A stretch of DNA of 64,000 nucleotides from Planctomycetota bacterium (lineage in GTDB: Bacteria; Planctomycetota; UBA1135; GCA-002686595): positions 1 through 64,000 of the forward strand of contig JANQEJ010000193.1 of assembly GCA_028278425.1 (NCBI GenBank), written 5' to 3'. The translations under genes and the position numbers were made by a program. Under the pieces are notes generated by a model, which worked only from the letters and a program-made list of their open reading frames with translations, did no database searches and had not been told where the DNA came from. Every line of letters begins with the position of its first letter. Position 1 is the first letter of the stretch. Below are positions 11,901-22,137 of this stretch, one piece after another.

Positions 11901-12832
11901 GACGACGAGCAAGCCGTGTCGAGAGCGATCGCCGGTCCCGTCCAGCCGAGCGTGTACGAGATGCGCCCGGCCGCGGTCGAGAGCGCGCACCCGGTGGAGG
12001 CATACGTGCCGCACTGCTCGAAGTTGCGGTCGGTCTGCGAGTCCCAGTACTCGTGGTTGAGCAGGCCGACGAAGACGCCCGTGCGCGAGCCCTGCATCGC
12101 GTCGGGCGACTGGCCGCCGTGCTCGAGCGCCTTCCAGGTCACCTCCATCAGGATCCGCTGGCGCGGGTCGAGCGCGATCGCCTCGCGCGCCGACATGCCG
12201 AAGAAGCGCGCGTCGAAGAGGTCGATGTCCTTGATGAAGCCGCCGTAGCGCGTCGCGATCTTGCCCGGCGTGCTCGGATCCGGGTCGTAGAACGCGTCGA
12301 TCGAGTAGCGCTCGGCCGGCACCTCGGTGATCGCGTCGACGCCGTCGCGCATCAGGTTCCAGAACTCCTCCGGCGAGTCGGCGCCGGGGAAGCGGCAGGA
12401 CATGCCGACGATCGCGATCGGCTCGTGGGCGCGCGACTCGAAGGCGCGCAGCTTCGCGGTCCGCTCGGCGAGGAGCGCGCGCAGCTCGTCGGCGGAGAGG
12501 TGGGAAAGGTCCTCCTCTTCCGCCGCGTCGTCTTCGCTCTCCTTCGCCGCCGAAATGCCGAGCAGCTCCTCGGCGAGATGATCGGTGACGGCTTGCGGCG
12601 TCGGGAAGTCGAAGAGCAGCGTGGTCCGCAGCTCGCACGAGAGCCGCTGCGCGAGGACGTCCTTGAAGTCGACCGCGCGCAGCGAGTCGAAGCCCATGTC
12701 GAGGAAGGTCTGCTTCGGGTCGACCTCGTCGTCGGCGTCGAGTTGAAGGAATCCGCGGAGCGCGTCGGCGATCAGGTCGAGGAGCCGGCGCTTGGCTTCA
12801 TCCGGTGGGAGGCTCCTCAGCTCGTCGATCAC
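5996..12832 (-). CDS. Type I PKS A: ACP-KS-AT-DH-ER-KR-ACP, fully reducing
   Basis: This 2278-aa module has the following domains in order. N-terminal ACP (1-95) with Ser50 in DMGFDSL. KS (about 137-560) with Cys308 in DTACSSS, His443 and His480. AT (about 657-960) with Ser749 in GHSVGEY and a HAFH motif at 849-852, indicating malonyl-CoA. DH (about 1019-1290) with [10 protein letters not shown] and a LDACFQT second motif. KR structural half, ER with the [10 protein letters not shown] nucleotide loop, KR with an LDD (B-type) motif and GSYAAGN, and a final ACP with LGVDSL. All reductive domains look intact, so a saturated C2 unit is expected. The extra ACP at the front has no loading domain of its own and could accept the starter acid from the divergent ligase. 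The GTG start at 12832 overlaps the upstream stop (GTGA). Confidence 0.96.
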   Translation of the reverse strand: MIDELRSLPPDEAKRRLLDLIADALRGFLQLDADDEVDPKQTFLDMGFDSLRAVDFKDVLAQRLSCELRTTLLFDFPTPQAVTDHLAEELLGISAAKESEDDAAEEEDLSHLSADELRALLAERTAKLRAFESRAHEPIAIVGMSCRFPGADSPEEFWNLMRDGVDAITEVPAERYSIDAFYDPDPSTPGKIATRYGGFIKDIDLFDARFFGMSAREAIALDPRQRILMEVTWKALEHGGQSPDAMQGSRTGVFVGLLNHEYWDSQTDRNFEQCGTYASTGCALSTAAGRISYTLGWTGPAIALDTACSSSLVAVHLAVQSIRRGECTAAVAAGTNLLIDPVSSLSVSQANMLSGDGRCKTFDASGDGYVRADGIAAVVLKPLSLAKRDGDRIYALVRGTASNQDGASGGLTVPNGPSQEAVIQEALADGQVDAADVSYVEAHGTGTSLGDPIEVGALDAVFKPTHDELVVGSVKTNIGHAETSAGLAGLMKVVLSLQHEEIPPHLNFRTPNPHIPWDTSIVKVPVERTPWPRGDKPRRAGVSSFGFSGTNAHVVLEEAPPEEAAPEPKTPVTLLTLSANTPEALAELIERYRVALGEQDAPSLHDVCYTAAVGRAHLPHRFAVTAAGVADMRRQLKDAGREPNVGLRGQASAQEPRIAFLFTGQGSQYAGMGRELYDSAPVFRATLDRCAEILAPLLEKPLFDVLWGDATELLDHTEYTQPALFALEYSLAEMWRAWGITPQRVLGHSVGEYVAACVAGVFSLEDGLKLIAARGRLMNERTEPGSMLAVFASPDEVKPYVERNAGQVSIAAMNGPLSTVLSGATPAIDAIEAELTAAKVTAQRLTVSHAFHSPLMEPMLAEFEKVAREVDYRSPTIEVISNLDPGPSGDDIALPEFWVRHVKSPVRFQEGMEALNGEGCDVFLELGPTPVLLGMARRFLKTKTTAWLPSLRQGQGDLQALLSSLGELYVLGAPLDWAAIYGRSGRRVRLPHYPFQREHFWYERRPGATRAAGSGGAYHPLIGVRLPAAVLEDDALLFESYLSEDAPAFLADHRVFGGAILPAAALVEMGLSAAAEALHDTRLRLTGAAIQEALPVGKETRTVQTVVTHEGAGVGFRVYSLVPAADEMNEDEWSLHASGHVEPFEASLDGDLQALSAGNWTALSPAEFYGSYSEAGLDYGPCFQALREIRFRKDEVLARVKLIDKLAESDEFRIHPVLLDACFQTTAAVAAGGDLEELFLPIGIEAVTLAEAPGAEIWIHSRLREGDYGEGRTLKLDLKLFNPEGRPVAAVEGLQLVRADRAALSRADEAVKSLIHTVVWQPAPLETAEPGGNGEAPATAGDWLILADAGGVGDAVAKEIEARGGTAALLPAADASDPGAIAAQLDRLGAPQAILHAGALANGDPIGSDAAQERICGAVLAAVQAVAKKKPVAPPRLVLATRGAQALEHYDHDDPADLDLDGAALWGLARTITLEHPELRCLRVDLDPGSSSPAEDAGRLIEELFNGDDEDQVAWREDTRYAPRLVRGLGELGAELPVPNSEAYHLRVSSYGVLENLRLVPLERRAPGPGEVEIAVHATALNFKDVLFALGMLKEFSEAQGVTRAEDQPFGYECCGRIAAVGADVEGLAVGDEVLASTPGSMATHVTLPASAVIKKPEGVDLIEAAALQTVFFTAFYSLDHCAKIKKGDRILIHAAAGGVGQAAIQLAQRTGCEVFATASPGKWEHLRSQGVEHVMNSRTLDFADEVLELTNGEGVDVVLNCLANEFVGASVRCLAKGGRFVEIGKIGVWDRERMAAERPDAEYFLFDLSDTVVEEPELIGQLQSELSAGFAAGTLRPLPVRAFPIRRAVEAFSFLAQAKNVGKVVVALPNGDPSQAPKVVSNRIYLVTGGLGALGLVVARELVDEGARHLVLAGRNGLSDENEAAKAAIEELETTGAEVRVACVDVADRDALAALLDEIAATDAPLGGVVHAAGVLDDGVLLNLDWERFRHVLAPKIAGSWNLHELTKDLDLDFFVCFSSMTALVGAQGQGSYAAGNAFMDALARRRQADELAGLSVNWGPWSGGGMAASLARRNQVRFAEIGLKSITPEQGAKVFERLLHTDVPQVAVLPIKWSKFLRQYRAGAPPFFASFITAEADTAEKSAILEELERAPAAERPHVLAAFLEGQLSRVLGFGDSGGLDPLRNFGDLGVDSLLAVDLRNRLESSLACSLPATLLFDYPNLEALVGYLVEQVVPAEPAEAAEAAPEEPLAAKLDGLSDDDLARRLAEQIDAMSGD

Positions 12833-13386
12833 GATTCCTCATCCTCCTCGGGTCCGAACATCAATGCGAGCGTGACGTCGCCCTTGGCGTAGCCACCGTG
12901 CTCGTCCTGGAAGCTGCAGTAGGTGCGGAAGTAGATGAAGCGCGACGTCTGCACGCAGTCCGCGATCGCGATCTCGCCCTTGAAGCGCGAGCGGTCGATC
13001 ACGCGCTTGAAGGTGCTCGAGAGGTCGTGGATCAAGACGTCGGGCAGGTGGCGGCGCTTGTAGTGCTCGAGCGTCATGTCGTTCAGCGCGGGGACGAGCC
13101 GGCTGTTGATGCACTCGGCGGTGATGACGTAGTAGGCCTGGTTGAAGCAGATGTTGAACTCGACCGCGTTCAGGTGGCCGGTCTCGTCGATGTAGCACGA
13201 CTCGGGGATCTCGAAGTCGCAATCCGCGCGCGCGAGGTAGGGCGCCGGCGGGTCGCCGTTCGGCTGCTCGGGCACCTCGACCGTCATGCGCTTGAGATAC
13301 CGGCAGTGCGGCTTGTAGGGCTTCAGGATCGTGTCGAGCAGCTCCTGGTCGACGTCGATCTTGCGCGCCGGACCCGCGTAGGTCAC
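12829..13386 (-). CDS. FcoT/ScoD-like thioesterase of isonitrile biosynthesis
   Basis: This 185-aa protein resembles the hotdog-fold FcoT (Rv0098)/ScoD family rather than generic thioesterases. Tyr65 in ESCYID and Asn82 in CFNQAYY sit one position from the FcoT residues I remember as Tyr66 and Asn83. In the ScoA-E pathway this enzyme adds glycine to an alpha,beta-unsaturated acyl-ACP and then hydrolyses it, giving an N-carboxymethyl-3-amino acid for the neighbouring oxidase. Both ends overlap their neighbours by four bases: a GTG start within the oxidase stop and a stop within the PKS A start. The three should therefore be made together. The family call rests on motif recognition plus the flanking ScoE-like gene. 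The natural acyl substrate is unknown. Confidence 0.88.
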   Translation of the reverse strand: MTYAGPARKIDVDQELLDTILKPYKPHCRYLKRMTVEVPEQPNGDPPAPYLARADCDFEIPESCYIDETGHLNAVEFNICFNQAYYVITAECINSRLVPALNDMTLEHYKRRHLPDVLIHDLSSTFKRVIDRSRFKGEIAIADCVQTSRFIYFRTYCSFQDEHGGYAKGDVTLALMFGPEEDEES

Positions 13387-14318
13387 GAGGCCAGTCCCAC
13401 CGCGCCGGTGTGCCCGGCGTAGAAGGGCAGCCCGTCGTTGAAGCTGATCCGGTAGCTACAGCTCTGCTCGCCCTTCGGGACGGTCGTGGCGTGGTGGATG
13501 TACGGGCGGTTGTCCCAGAGGAAGATGTCGCCGATCCGCCACTCCTGCGTGACGATGAAGCGCTCCTGCTCGACGAAGGCGAAGAGCTCCTTCAGGAAGG
13601 CCTCGCCTTCCTCGTGCCTCATCCCCTCGACCTTGGTCGTGAAGCCGCTCGAGACGTAGAGCGACTTGTCGCCCGTCACCGGATGCTCGATGAACGCGGG
13701 ATGCCACGCTCCCGGTGCCTCGGCGCGGAACTCCTCGACGAGCTCGATGATCGCGCGGTCGATGTCCTTGGGCTGGACCTTGTAGTAGTTGGTCGCGTCG
13801 TGGAAACAGCGCTTACCCTCGAGCGGCTCGCGCAGGTGGTCCGGCAGCTCGGCGAGCACGCGCACCATGTCGACGTAGTGCGTTCCGCGGGCCGACGCCG
13901 GCAGGATCCGCGGGCAGACCATCGTCATCGACAGCGGGTCGTCGAAGAAGGAGTAGTCCGTGTGCCACATCCGCCCCGTCCCCGCGACGCCGACCTTCTG
14001 CCCGTTCTGCGGCACGTTGGACGAGACGAAGATCTCCGGGTGGTCGGGATGGTGGTAGTGCTCCTGGAAGTACGGCCGCACCGTGCCGAGGCGGTGCCCG
14101 AAGGCGACGTACTCCTCGTCGGTGAAGTCCTGCCCGGAGAGGAGCACGAACCGGTGGCGCCAGACGCGCTCGCGGAGCTCGGGGACGGCGTCCGCGCCGA
14201 TGTCCTGGATGGGTGTGCTGAGCTCGACGCCGAGGCCGTTCCGCTGGGGCTGAAAGTCGAGCCCCGTGCTTCCGGTGGGAGCGGTCTTGGGCGGGGAGGT
14301 ATCGGTCGGTTGAGACAT
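13383..14318 (-). CDS. ScoE-like non-haem Fe(II)/2-oxoglutarate oxidase, isonitrile-forming
   Basis: This 311-aa TauD/TfdA-family enzyme has an HxD...H iron triad at His119, Asp121 and His275, and Arg290 for 2-oxoglutarate. As I recall ScoE, its triad is His132/Asp134/His295, with Arg310, Arg157 and Lys193 around the ligands. Here Arg144 and Lys180 keep the first-half offset of 13, while His275 and Arg290 keep the second-half offset of 20. That pattern favours true ScoE function over a taurine dioxygenase. The expected reaction is oxidative decarboxylation of an N-carboxymethyl amine to an isonitrile. It is the first gene of the minus-strand operon. An alternative ATG at 14339 adds seven residues; neither start has a clear Shine-Dalgarno sequence. 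Confidence 0.9.
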   Translation of the reverse strand: MSQPTDTSPPKTAPTGSTGLDFQPQRNGLGVELSTPIQDIGADAVPELRERVWRHRFVLLSGQDFTDEEYVAFGHRLGTVRPYFQEHYHHPDHPEIFVSSNVPQNGQKVGVAGTGRMWHTDYSFFDDPLSMTMVCPRILPASARGTHYVDMVRVLAELPDHLREPLEGKRCFHDATNYYKVQPKDIDRAIIELVEEFRAEAPGAWHPAFIEHPVTGDKSLYVSSGFTTKVEGMRHEEGEAFLKELFAFVEQERFIVTQEWRIGDIFLWDNRPYIHHATTVPKGEQSCSYRISFNDGLPFYAGHTGAVGLAS

Positions 14319-14543
14319 GAAAGTGCCGGAACGGGACATGGTATCAGGCAGTCGAGGGGGCCTCCGCAAGGCGGTTTCGCCACACTCCACAACCGGATTC
14401 CGGGCCGGTTTTCCTGCCGGGTGAATGGTTTTCGAACGCGCCGGAGGGGACTTGGGGGGCCACGCCGCTCCGCTCGTCATTCTAATATGAGGTAACCTCC
14501 CCGGCCCAGCGGTCTTACGAAACTCATCGTAGATGGAGGGGCC
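14319..14543 (+). promoter_or_regulatory. Divergent control region between the operon and the ligase gene
   Basis: The 225-bp gap separates the minus-strand biosynthetic operon from the plus-strand ligase. It should hold promoters for both, since no other gap in the cluster exceeds 12 bp. It is visibly less GC-rich in the middle and has a TAATAT -10-like hexamer at 14483-14488. No well-spaced -35 partner is evident. A GGAGG ribosome-binding site precedes the ligase ATG by five bases. No operator palindrome was recognised. Confidence 0.4.
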
Positions 14544-16121
<1,578 letters not shown>

Positions 16122-16133
16122 GGACCCTTCTCC

Positions 16134-16391
16134 CTACGGCCTCCAGTACAGGTACTCCATCGTCGATCCGTTCGAGTCGTAGATCGCCTCCACTGTCCCC
16201 CCCGCCGATGCGGCTTCGCGCAGCAGCGAGACCCACATCCCGTGGACGAGGCGCGCGGTCGGCGCGTAGTCCTCGACGTAGTCGCTCCAGAGGATCACCT
16301 TGGTGGTCGTGCCGCCCGAGTCCTCGATGCGCACCCAGCCGTAGTCTTTGAACACCAGGATCTCCTGGACGGTTCCTTCGACGGTAGCCAT
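16134..16391 (-). CDS. Small hypothetical protein (85 aa)
   Basis: I do not recognise a family. The product is a compact, mostly beta-prone polypeptide rich in aromatic residues, with no signal peptide or membrane segment, ending MEYLYWRP. An AGGAGGA ribosome-binding site sits at ideal distance from the ATG, strong evidence for translation. The gene is third in a run with the SCP2-like and subtilase genes. All three have the same strong Shine-Dalgarno and short gaps, so a shared function is likely. It ends 12 bp from the convergent ligase stop. Confidence 0.75.
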   Translation of the reverse strand: MATVEGTVQEILVFKDYGWVRIEDSGGTTTKVILWSDYVEDYAPTARLVHGMWVSLLREAASAGGTVEAIYDSNGSTMEYLYWRP

Positions 16392-16404
16392 CGGTTTCCT
16401 CCTT

Positions 16405-16827
16405 TCAGCGGATCTCGGTTTCGCCGCGGGCGGCGAGTTGAACGTACACGCGCCGCGCGAGGCGGCAGTCGCCCTGCACCACCATCCGGCCCTCCAGGTA
16501 GACCTGAGCGGGCGCGACGCGCGCGCTCGCGATGTCGAGCGCGTCCTTCATCGACATCCGGAAACAGACGTCGGGGCGGTCGGCGCCGCCTTTGCCGCAC
16601 TTCGCCTGCCCGTCGAGAAGCTTGACGTGCCAGGAGCGAAAACGGGAGCCGCTGCGGATGTCGAACTGCAGGACCCGGATGCCGAGGTCTTTGCGGAGCT
16701 TCCCCCCCAGGGATTCGACCGCGGACGTGACCGCCGCTTCGTTCGAGCGCTTTCCCTTGGTGCGCACGAGGGTCTTCAGCTTGGCGAAGCGCTTGAGCGC
16801 TTCCTGTCTTTGAGCCAGCGCCGGCAT
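16405..16827 (-). CDS. SCP2 sterol-binding-like domain protein
   Basis: This 140-aa protein has a C-terminal half resembling the SCP-2 fold: a DVCFRMSMKDALDIAS-type helix, then a YLEGRMVVQGD strand and turn typical of SCP2 domains. The N-terminal 40 residues are basic and helical. SCP2 domains bind hydrophobic ligands such as acyl chains or sterols; the ligand here is unknown. There is no signal peptide, so it should be cytoplasmic. An AGGAGGA site precedes the ATG. It lies 17 bp after the subtilase gene and 13 bp before the small hypothetical gene, in an apparent operon. The fold is a motif-level call. Confidence 0.7.
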   Translation of the reverse strand: MPALAQRQEALKRFAKLKTLVRTKGKRSNEAAVTSAVESLGGKLRKDLGIRVLQFDIRSGSRFRSWHVKLLDGQAKCGKGGADRPDVCFRMSMKDALDIASARVAPAQVYLEGRMVVQGDCRLARRVYVQLAARGETEIR

Positions 16828-16844
16828 GCCTTGTTCCTCCTTGG

Positions 16845-18506
16845 TTAGTGCAAGAGGCCGTAGACCTGAGCCGCGAAGAGCGACCCCGCGTGGTCTACGG
16901 CGTTTTTCGCGTTGACGCGCCCGTAGCCCATCGGCTGGTTGCGCGTGCCGTTGGGAAAACCGGCGACGGTCGTGTAGGCCGTCGGCCCGACCTTGTCGGC
17001 GGTGAGCTCGATCACGTCGCGGACGCCGCGGTTGCCGATCAGGCAGTTGACGCTGCGGCACAGCCCGGCCACGCCGGCCACGTGCGGGCAGGCGGATGAC
17101 GTCCCGTTGAAGACGAAGAAATAGTCGCCGGCGGTGTCCCCGCTCGGGTTGTACGTCACGCAAGCGACCGACTGGGCGCCACCCGTCGAGTTGTAGCCGA
17201 CAGCCCCCTGCCGGTCCGTCGTCGGATTCTGCACGCAGGGAGCGACGACCGACACGCCGTTGGCGAAGTTCGCGCCCCAGCACTCCCCGTCCGGGCTCGT
17301 CGTCGTCTTGCGGTCGTCGTCGGTGCTCGTGCCTCCACAGGCCAACACCATTGCGTGCCGCGCGGGGTAGCGGTTGAACGTGTTGACGTCCTCGTTGCCC
17401 GTCGCGGCGACGAGCACGATCCCCGCCGCGTCCGCTTCCTCGATCGCGGGATCGATCAGCGCGAAGTTCCACGACGCGGGTGCCATCCCCTCGCCGGGGC
17501 CGTAGTGGCCGAAGCTCATGCTCACGACGTCCGCACCCTCGTCGACCGCGTAGCGAATGCCCGCCGCGACCTCCGTGTCGGACCAGAAGCTGAAAGCGAT
17601 CGGCAGGATCTCGCACCCGCCCGCGACCCCCGCGACGCCCGCCCCGTTGTCGATCGTTCCGGCCGCGATACCGGCGCACGCCGTCCCGTGGCTCCCCGTC
17701 GGCGCGCCGGTGCCGCTCATCGTTCCCAGGTTGATGCCGTTGGAGGCGAACTGCAGGTCGGGATGCGACAGGTCGCAGCCCTCGTCGAGGATCGCGATCA
17801 CGACCGACGGGTGGCCGACGGTCACGTCCCAGGCCTCCGGAGCGTCGATGACCGGCATGCTCCACTGGCGGCCGTAGTGCGTGTCACCCGGGACCAAGGT
17901 CGTAGGGCGGACGAGCGGGATGTGCTCGAAGCTCACGTCCAACGCGAGCTTGCCCAGCGCGCGCCGGACCTTGTCGATCGTGTCCCAGCTCGCCGCGTTC
18001 TTTCCCTTCAGGCGGAAGCAGCGGTACGGCGCGAGATAGCGGGACCACTCCGGTTCCTCCACGAGCCGGAGCCGCTTCAGCGCGGCCTTGGCGCGCTTGC
18101 TCTCCGCCGCATCGTCGTCGTCGAACCGGACCAGAAGCCGGTCCGGAGCGGGGGAGAGGAGTCCGCCTTCGTCCTTCGTGCCCCGGATGCGATAGACGGG
18201 GCGCAGCCGCTTCGCCTCGCGCCGCAGCGCCTGGGCGACGTCCCTGCGGTCCCGCTTCTTCAGGCGGCGGTCGTCGATGGCGCGGAGCCAGACGAGCTGC
18301 GGCGTGTCGTTCACGATCGACAGCACCCGGTCCTTGACGTCCCGCCGGGACTCGTGAGTTGCCTCGCAGCAAATGCCGAACGGCTTCAGGCGCGCGTCCA
18401 GCCCCTTTGCGCTTCGCTTGGCCTTCAGCTCGACGAGGACGCGGGACTCCTCGAGATCCATCGGCTGGCCGGAACCGTGGCGCAGCCGGCGCGGAAAATC
18501 AGCCAC
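16845..18506 (-). CDS. Subtilisin-family (S8) serine peptidase
   Basis: This 553-aa protein has an S8 catalytic domain over its C-terminal half, with Asp in AILDEGCD, His in GSHGTACAG and Ser in NGTSSACPHVAG. The first 200 residues are basic and contain two similar RVLVELKAK/RLLVRFDDD-like segments, probably an intramolecular propeptide. No signal peptide is evident, which is unusual for a secreted subtilase. A cytoplasmic or non-classically exported role is possible. The start is GTG with an AGGAGGAGG just upstream; an overlapping ATG is out of frame. It leads the three-gene run with the SCP2-like protein and the 85-aa protein. Confidence 0.92.
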   Translation of the reverse strand: MADFPRRLRHGSGQPMDLEESRVLVELKAKRSAKGLDARLKPFGICCEATHESRRDVKDRVLSIVNDTPQLVWLRAIDDRRLKKRDRRDVAQALRREAKRLRPVYRIRGTKDEGGLLSPAPDRLLVRFDDDDAAESKRAKAALKRLRLVEEPEWSRYLAPYRCFRLKGKNAASWDTIDKVRRALGKLALDVSFEHIPLVRPTTLVPGDTHYGRQWSMPVIDAPEAWDVTVGHPSVVIAILDEGCDLSHPDLQFASNGINLGTMSGTGAPTGSHGTACAGIAAGTIDNGAGVAGVAGGCEILPIAFSFWSDTEVAAGIRYAVDEGADVVSMSFGHYGPGEGMAPASWNFALIDPAIEEADAAGIVLVAATGNEDVNTFNRYPARHAMVLACGGTSTDDDRKTTTSPDGECWGANFANGVSVVAPCVQNPTTDRQGAVGYNSTGGAQSVACVTYNPSGDTAGDYFFVFNGTSSACPHVAGVAGLCRSVNCLIGNRGVRDVIELTADKVGPTAYTTVAGFPNGTRNQPMGYGRVNAKNAVDHAGSLFAAQVYGLLH

Positions 18507-18767
18507 ATCCTCCTCCTTGCGGGTGAGCCAAAGTCCTCGGCCTCGCGAGGCCGAGGTAGGTCTTACCGCCCCATTGAAGCTTGAAGGAGCCGATCAGCGG
18601 GATGAATCGCGCCTTAATTTTTCTGCGCTCGACGTAACCCGGTCTGCTCGTAGCGGTCGCCATCGGACCGACCATGTCCTATGGAGAAGAGTCGTTGAGT
18701 CATTTGCCCTTGGACAGAGGCGCACCAAGCCCCAGGCCGCACTTTGAGCCGGATTCTCCAAACCCCC

Positions 18768-19871
18768 GTGACCACCGCGAATCCAGATGTGTTCATCAGC
18801 TACGGTCACGAGGACCGTTCCTGGGTAGAGCTCCTCGTCGCCTGTCTGGAGAATGAGGGCTGGTCCGTTTGGTGGGATCACACGATTCTCCCTGGCGATC
18901 GATTCCAGGCAGAGATCCAGAGCGCTCTGGCGAGGGCGCGGGGAGTCGTGGTGGTGTGGTCGGAGTCGTCGGTCGACTCGGACTGGGTCGTCGGCGAGGC
19001 CACGGTGGCTCGCAAGCGAGAGGTCCTGGTTCCGGCACGCATCGACACCTCGGAACCGCCGATCCAATTCAACGCGATTCAATCGGCGGACCTGAGAGAG
19101 TGGCGCGGCGACTTTGACGATCCGGAGGTCCGCAAGCTCGTGGCCGCACTCCGGACGCTGGTCGAGAAGCCTCAAACTCTCGGCGACCCGGCTGCGCTCG
19201 TCGGTGGCCCTGCCGCGGACACCAGCGGCCGAAAGCCGGTGAATCGGCAGGGCGATCCCGGTCTCTACGCCCCGGCGAGACGGAAGTTGCAGAGCCCCAC
19301 GCACACGGCGGTCGCCCTGGCCTACCTGCTCCTCGCGATTCTCTGCGCCATGTTGGCCTTCACGGTGGCCAACGAGATCGGTGGCAGACAGCGCAACCTC
19401 GCCTTTTTCCTCAACGCGGTGGCCCAGGCCAAGGCCGAAGGCAGAGCCACGGCGCGACTGGAGAACGAGGTCGAATACTGGAAGAGCACTCACTGGGCCG
19501 GCCAGAGGCGAGACAAGGGTCATCCAAGCGTCCGCGACAAGCTGAACATATTCCACTGGCCGATTGCTGCGATGCCCACGAACCATGCCGTCGTCCTAGG
19601 GATCGCGTGCACGGGGGTCCTCGGAGCCATCGTGGCCTCTGCGTACTTTCGTCGCCGTACGCATTGGACGAACATCGCTTCGGGAGGCCTCACGGGTCTG
19701 GTGCTCTCGATCGGGTTCCTGCTCGTTCGAGAGGTCCTTGGGCTGAAGTGGGAAGACGGCTATCCGCCCAACCTTCTCTACTACCTGATGGGACCGGCCC
19801 TGCTCCTGGGCGGGCTCGCCGAGTTCTTCGTCCTTCGGACGACCGGAGTTCCCAGCCGGAGTCGTTCTTAG
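18768..19871 (+). CDS. TIR-domain protein with four transmembrane segments
   Basis: An N-terminal TIR domain begins at DVFISYGHEDRSW. Glu77 in DWVVGEATVA is at the position of the catalytic Glu of NAD-cleaving TIR domains. After a linker come four hydrophobic segments (roughly residues 190-212, 280-300, 315-338 and 340-362), giving 367 aa in total. The first two are separated by a charged, partly helical stretch. Bacterial TIR proteins often act in anti-phage or stress signalling by NAD hydrolysis; the TIR-membrane layout here may couple that to membrane damage. That role is an inference. The GTG at 18768 places the TIR near the start, and a TTG at 18744 would add eight residues. It is transcribed alone, divergent from the subtilase operon. 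Confidence 0.85.
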   Translation: MTTANPDVFISYGHEDRSWVELLVACLENEGWSVWWDHTILPGDRFQAEIQSALARARGVVVVWSESSVDSDWVVGEATVARKREVLVPARIDTSEPPIQFNAIQSADLREWRGDFDDPEVRKLVAALRTLVEKPQTLGDPAALVGGPAADTSGRKPVNRQGDPGLYAPARRKLQSPTHTAVALAYLLLAILCAMLAFTVANEIGGRQRNLAFFLNAVAQAKAEGRATARLENEVEYWKSTHWAGQRRDKGHPSVRDKLNIFHWPIAAMPTNHAVVLGIACTGVLGAIVASAYFRRRTHWTNIASGGLTGLVLSIGFLLVREVLGLKWEDGYPPNLLYYLMGPALLLGGLAEFFVLRTTGVPSRSRS

Positions 19872-19876
19872 GTCTA

Positions 19877-19928
19877 GCCCCCCTCGCTGCTCGCAACTTC
19901 CCGCTCGCCGCTGCGAGCGACGTTGGGC
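19877..19928 (+). other. Imperfect hairpin after the TIR gene
   Basis: Just after the TIR stop, a stem of about ten base pairs (left arm 19885-19895, right arm 19912-19922) closes a 16-nt loop, with an outer GCCC/GGGC pairing at 19877-19880 and 19925-19928. There is no U-run. It could be a terminator-like or processing structure. It superficially resembles an integron attC site but lacks the AAC of the R'' box. Confidence 0.35.
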
Positions 19929-20039
19929 GGGGCGGACACAAATCCACCCGGCCTTCACCCTCCTCCGCCTTGGATTCGGCCCGCACTGGGCAAGCCCGTT
20001 TCCTAGCACCACTCCGATCCGGAGACATGACATCACCGA

Positions 20040-20152
20040 GGCCATGGCCGGGCACACGCCATGGGCACGAAGCTCCGGCGCGAGCACGACGTGGTAGGTC
20101 AAGGCGTGGACCCGCGGGCGAGGCGTGCGGGCGGCGAGGCGCTTCAGGGACG
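20040..20152 (-). pseudogene. Remnant of an IS91-family (Y2) transposase C-terminus
   Basis: Directly after the FG-GAP gene's stop, the minus strand encodes about 35 residues including PRPRVHALTYHVVLAPE. This resembles the P-x-R-x-H-x-x-x-Y-H-G-V-x-A-P stretch near the end of IS91/ISCR-type Y2 transposases. There is no upstream catalytic domain and no start. A 29-bp part (20077-20105) recurs at 25917-25946 with few mismatches. The call is by recognition only. Confidence 0.5.
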
Positions 20153-21745
20153 TCAATCGTTGCGGATCAGAATGTCGTTCCCGTTCAGTTGCCCGACGTA
20201 CGCGTCCAGATCCCCATCCCCGTCGTAGTCGAAGAGCGCGACGTCCCCCTGGATCGCGTCCGTGTCGGGTCCGAACTCGTCGTCGTCCAGGAACTGGCCC
20301 AGCGCACCCGCCTGGATGCCTCCCTGGTTCAGGAAGAGGTGTGTCTTGGCGTCGGCGAACATATGCCGGACCATGGCGACGTCCTGGTCGCCGTCCGCGT
20401 CGACGTCGCCGACGTCCAGGCTGACCGGGAAGGCACCCATGAGGCCGAACAGGTTCGCCGAGCCGTCGGTGAAGACCGGCGGAGCTCCGCCCTGGTTGAT
20501 CCAGAGCTTCGTGGTCAAGCCGGCGACGATCACGTCGACCAGGTCGTCCTGGTTCGCGTCGAGGAACGCGGCTTCGAACGAGGAGAACGAGGTGTTCGGC
20601 GGAATCGACGAGGTCGCGTCGGTGAAGGTCGCGTTGCCGTTGTTGAGCCAGAGCTTGTCCTGCAGGTCGTCGGCCCGCGTGACGAAGACGTCCAGATCGC
20701 CGTCGTTCTCGACGTCGCCGAGGCTGATGTCGCCGTCGACGTCGTTGGGTAGCGCCGAGTTGCCGGGGATCGCTCGGAAGTTGAGCTTCTCCTTGAAGTT
20801 CTGGAGGCCGTCCTTCCAGACGTAGAGCACCGCCGGGTCGAAGGGGAAGGGATAGGGCGGCGGCCCGCTCAGGTCGATGCGGTTGAGAACCACCAGGTCC
20901 AGGTATCCGTCGCGGTTCACGTCGCCGAACTCCGCGTCCATCGCGTCGCCGACGCCGTCGGGGAAGTCGGCGTGCACGGCGAAGCCGGTCCCGCCCTGGT
21001 TCATCAGGAGCACGTTCGGGTCGAGCGAGTCCGGCTTCCCGACGCCGAGGAAGACGTCCTCCCAGCCGTCGCCGTCGACGTCGGCGACCTCGACGCAGTT
21101 GGCGGTGGCGAGCCCCTCGGGCGGGAGCAGCGCCATCGAGCTCTCCGTGAAGCCGCCGCCGGGCTGGTTCATCAGGAGCTGCGTGTGGGCCGTGAGGCCG
21201 GCGGAGGCGGTGATCAGGTCGTAGGCGCCGTTGCGGTCGAAGTCGCCGACGTCGACGTCGTTCGTCGCGAAGCCGAGCCCGGGCAGGGCGCTCGAGAGAT
21301 CGGTCCAGACGCTCGGCGCCGCCGCGCTCGAGACCTCGACGGCGAACGAGCCGCCGTAGATGGCGCCGGTGCTCGAGACGACGAGCCCCTGGGCGTACGG
21401 CGTGGTCGTCACCGGCACGGTGACCTCGTAGGTGCCCGTCGGCGAGATCAGACCGCTGAAGGTCGCGAAGGTATCGACGTGCAGAATCGGCCACGCGAGC
21501 CCCAGGTCGACCGGGCCGGTCCCCGAGCCGACGAGGATGAAGCCGGTCAGGATGACGGCGGGATTCTTTGGCGGCTGCGTGTGCAACGTGAGCGTCGTCT
21601 GCCCGCCCGTGACGACGGTCGCCTCGAGGTAGGCGCGGGAAGAGGCCTCCTCGCTGTCGGCCAGCGCAGTCGCGGCGCCGACGAGGGCGGCGAGCACCGG
21701 CAGGATCGGACGGACGGCGGACGACGCGGGACGAGGTGCGGACAT
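20153..21745 (-). CDS. Secreted FG-GAP/VCBS repeat protein
   Basis: This 530-aa protein has an N-terminal signal peptide ending near ALADSEE. A beta-rich region (about 35-160) precedes at least six FG-GAP/VCBS repeats. The repeats share a DVDGDGxxDVxxG-type calcium-binding loop followed by LLMNQGGxxF. Such repeats form beta-propellers on extracellular or surface proteins, often for adhesion or carbohydrate binding. It closely resembles in style the larger protein at 41234-43777. The ATG at 21745 was chosen because the signal peptide starts there. It is monocistronic, with a transposase remnant abutting its stop. Confidence 0.9.
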   Translation of the reverse strand: MSAPRPASSAVRPILPVLAALVGAATALADSEEASSRAYLEATVVTGGQTTLTLHTQPPKNPAVILTGFILVGSGTGPVDLGLAWPILHVDTFATFSGLISPTGTYEVTVPVTTTPYAQGLVVSSTGAIYGGSFAVEVSSAAAPSVWTDLSSALPGLGFATNDVDVGDFDRNGAYDLITASAGLTAHTQLLMNQPGGGFTESSMALLPPEGLATANCVEVADVDGDGWEDVFLGVGKPDSLDPNVLLMNQGGTGFAVHADFPDGVGDAMDAEFGDVNRDGYLDLVVLNRIDLSGPPPYPFPFDPAVLYVWKDGLQNFKEKLNFRAIPGNSALPNDVDGDISLGDVENDGDLDVFVTRADDLQDKLWLNNGNATFTDATSSIPPNTSFSSFEAAFLDANQDDLVDVIVAGLTTKLWINQGGAPPVFTDGSANLFGLMGAFPVSLDVGDVDADGDQDVAMVRHMFADAKTHLFLNQGGIQAGALGQFLDDDEFGPDTDAIQGDVALFDYDGDGDLDAYVGQLNGNDILIRND

Positions 21746-22137
21746 GACGGGCTCCGGGACGGGACCTTCGGTCGTGTGAGTCGCGCGGTGCTCTCTGGGA
21801 CCCGCGCTACTTGGTGTGCGCGTCAAGTCGCCCCGTTGGTTTCAGGTCTTTGTTGCGGGCTCTAGTTCTAGGATCCGAGCCGCGTCCCACACGGCTTCGG
21901 CGCCAGTTGCTCCGCCGGGTGGTTTTACCTGTGCTCGCACGGCCAGAGGCTCCGGGGTTCTCTTTGGAATTGGACCTTCCTCGAGGGACCTGCCGTGCGG
22001 CTATGGAGCTGAACGCGACGACACCGTGCCGGTAGGTCTCTTTCGCAGTGGCCCCTGACCGACACCCACTGGGCTCTCCACCGCAAGGATCGCGACGGCG
22101 CGCCGCGGGGAGAAGCGGTGCCCCTCCCCGCGCCGGG
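21746..22137. other. 392-bp intergenic region, no gene seen
   Basis: This gap lies between the start of the FG-GAP gene and the stop of the lipoprotein gene, both on the minus strand, so it should contain the FG-GAP promoter. A perfect 9-bp inverted repeat (22104-22112 with 22124-22132) lies just after the lipoprotein stop. It may help end that transcript, although no U-run follows. Base composition is less biased than in the flanking genes, and no convincing open frame was found. Confidence 0.4.

Noticed and set aside
16405-17865. 486-codon minus-strand frame running into the subtilase gene
   Set aside because: Its upstream part is out of frame with the subtilase, which has all catalytic motifs. 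Only the SCP2-like 3' part with its own strong ribosome-binding site is real.
19877-19928. Possible integron attC site after the TIR gene
   Set aside because: A hairpin and a GTTGGGC box are present, but the opposite box reads GCCCCCC and lacks the required AAC, and no integrase or cassette array is seen.
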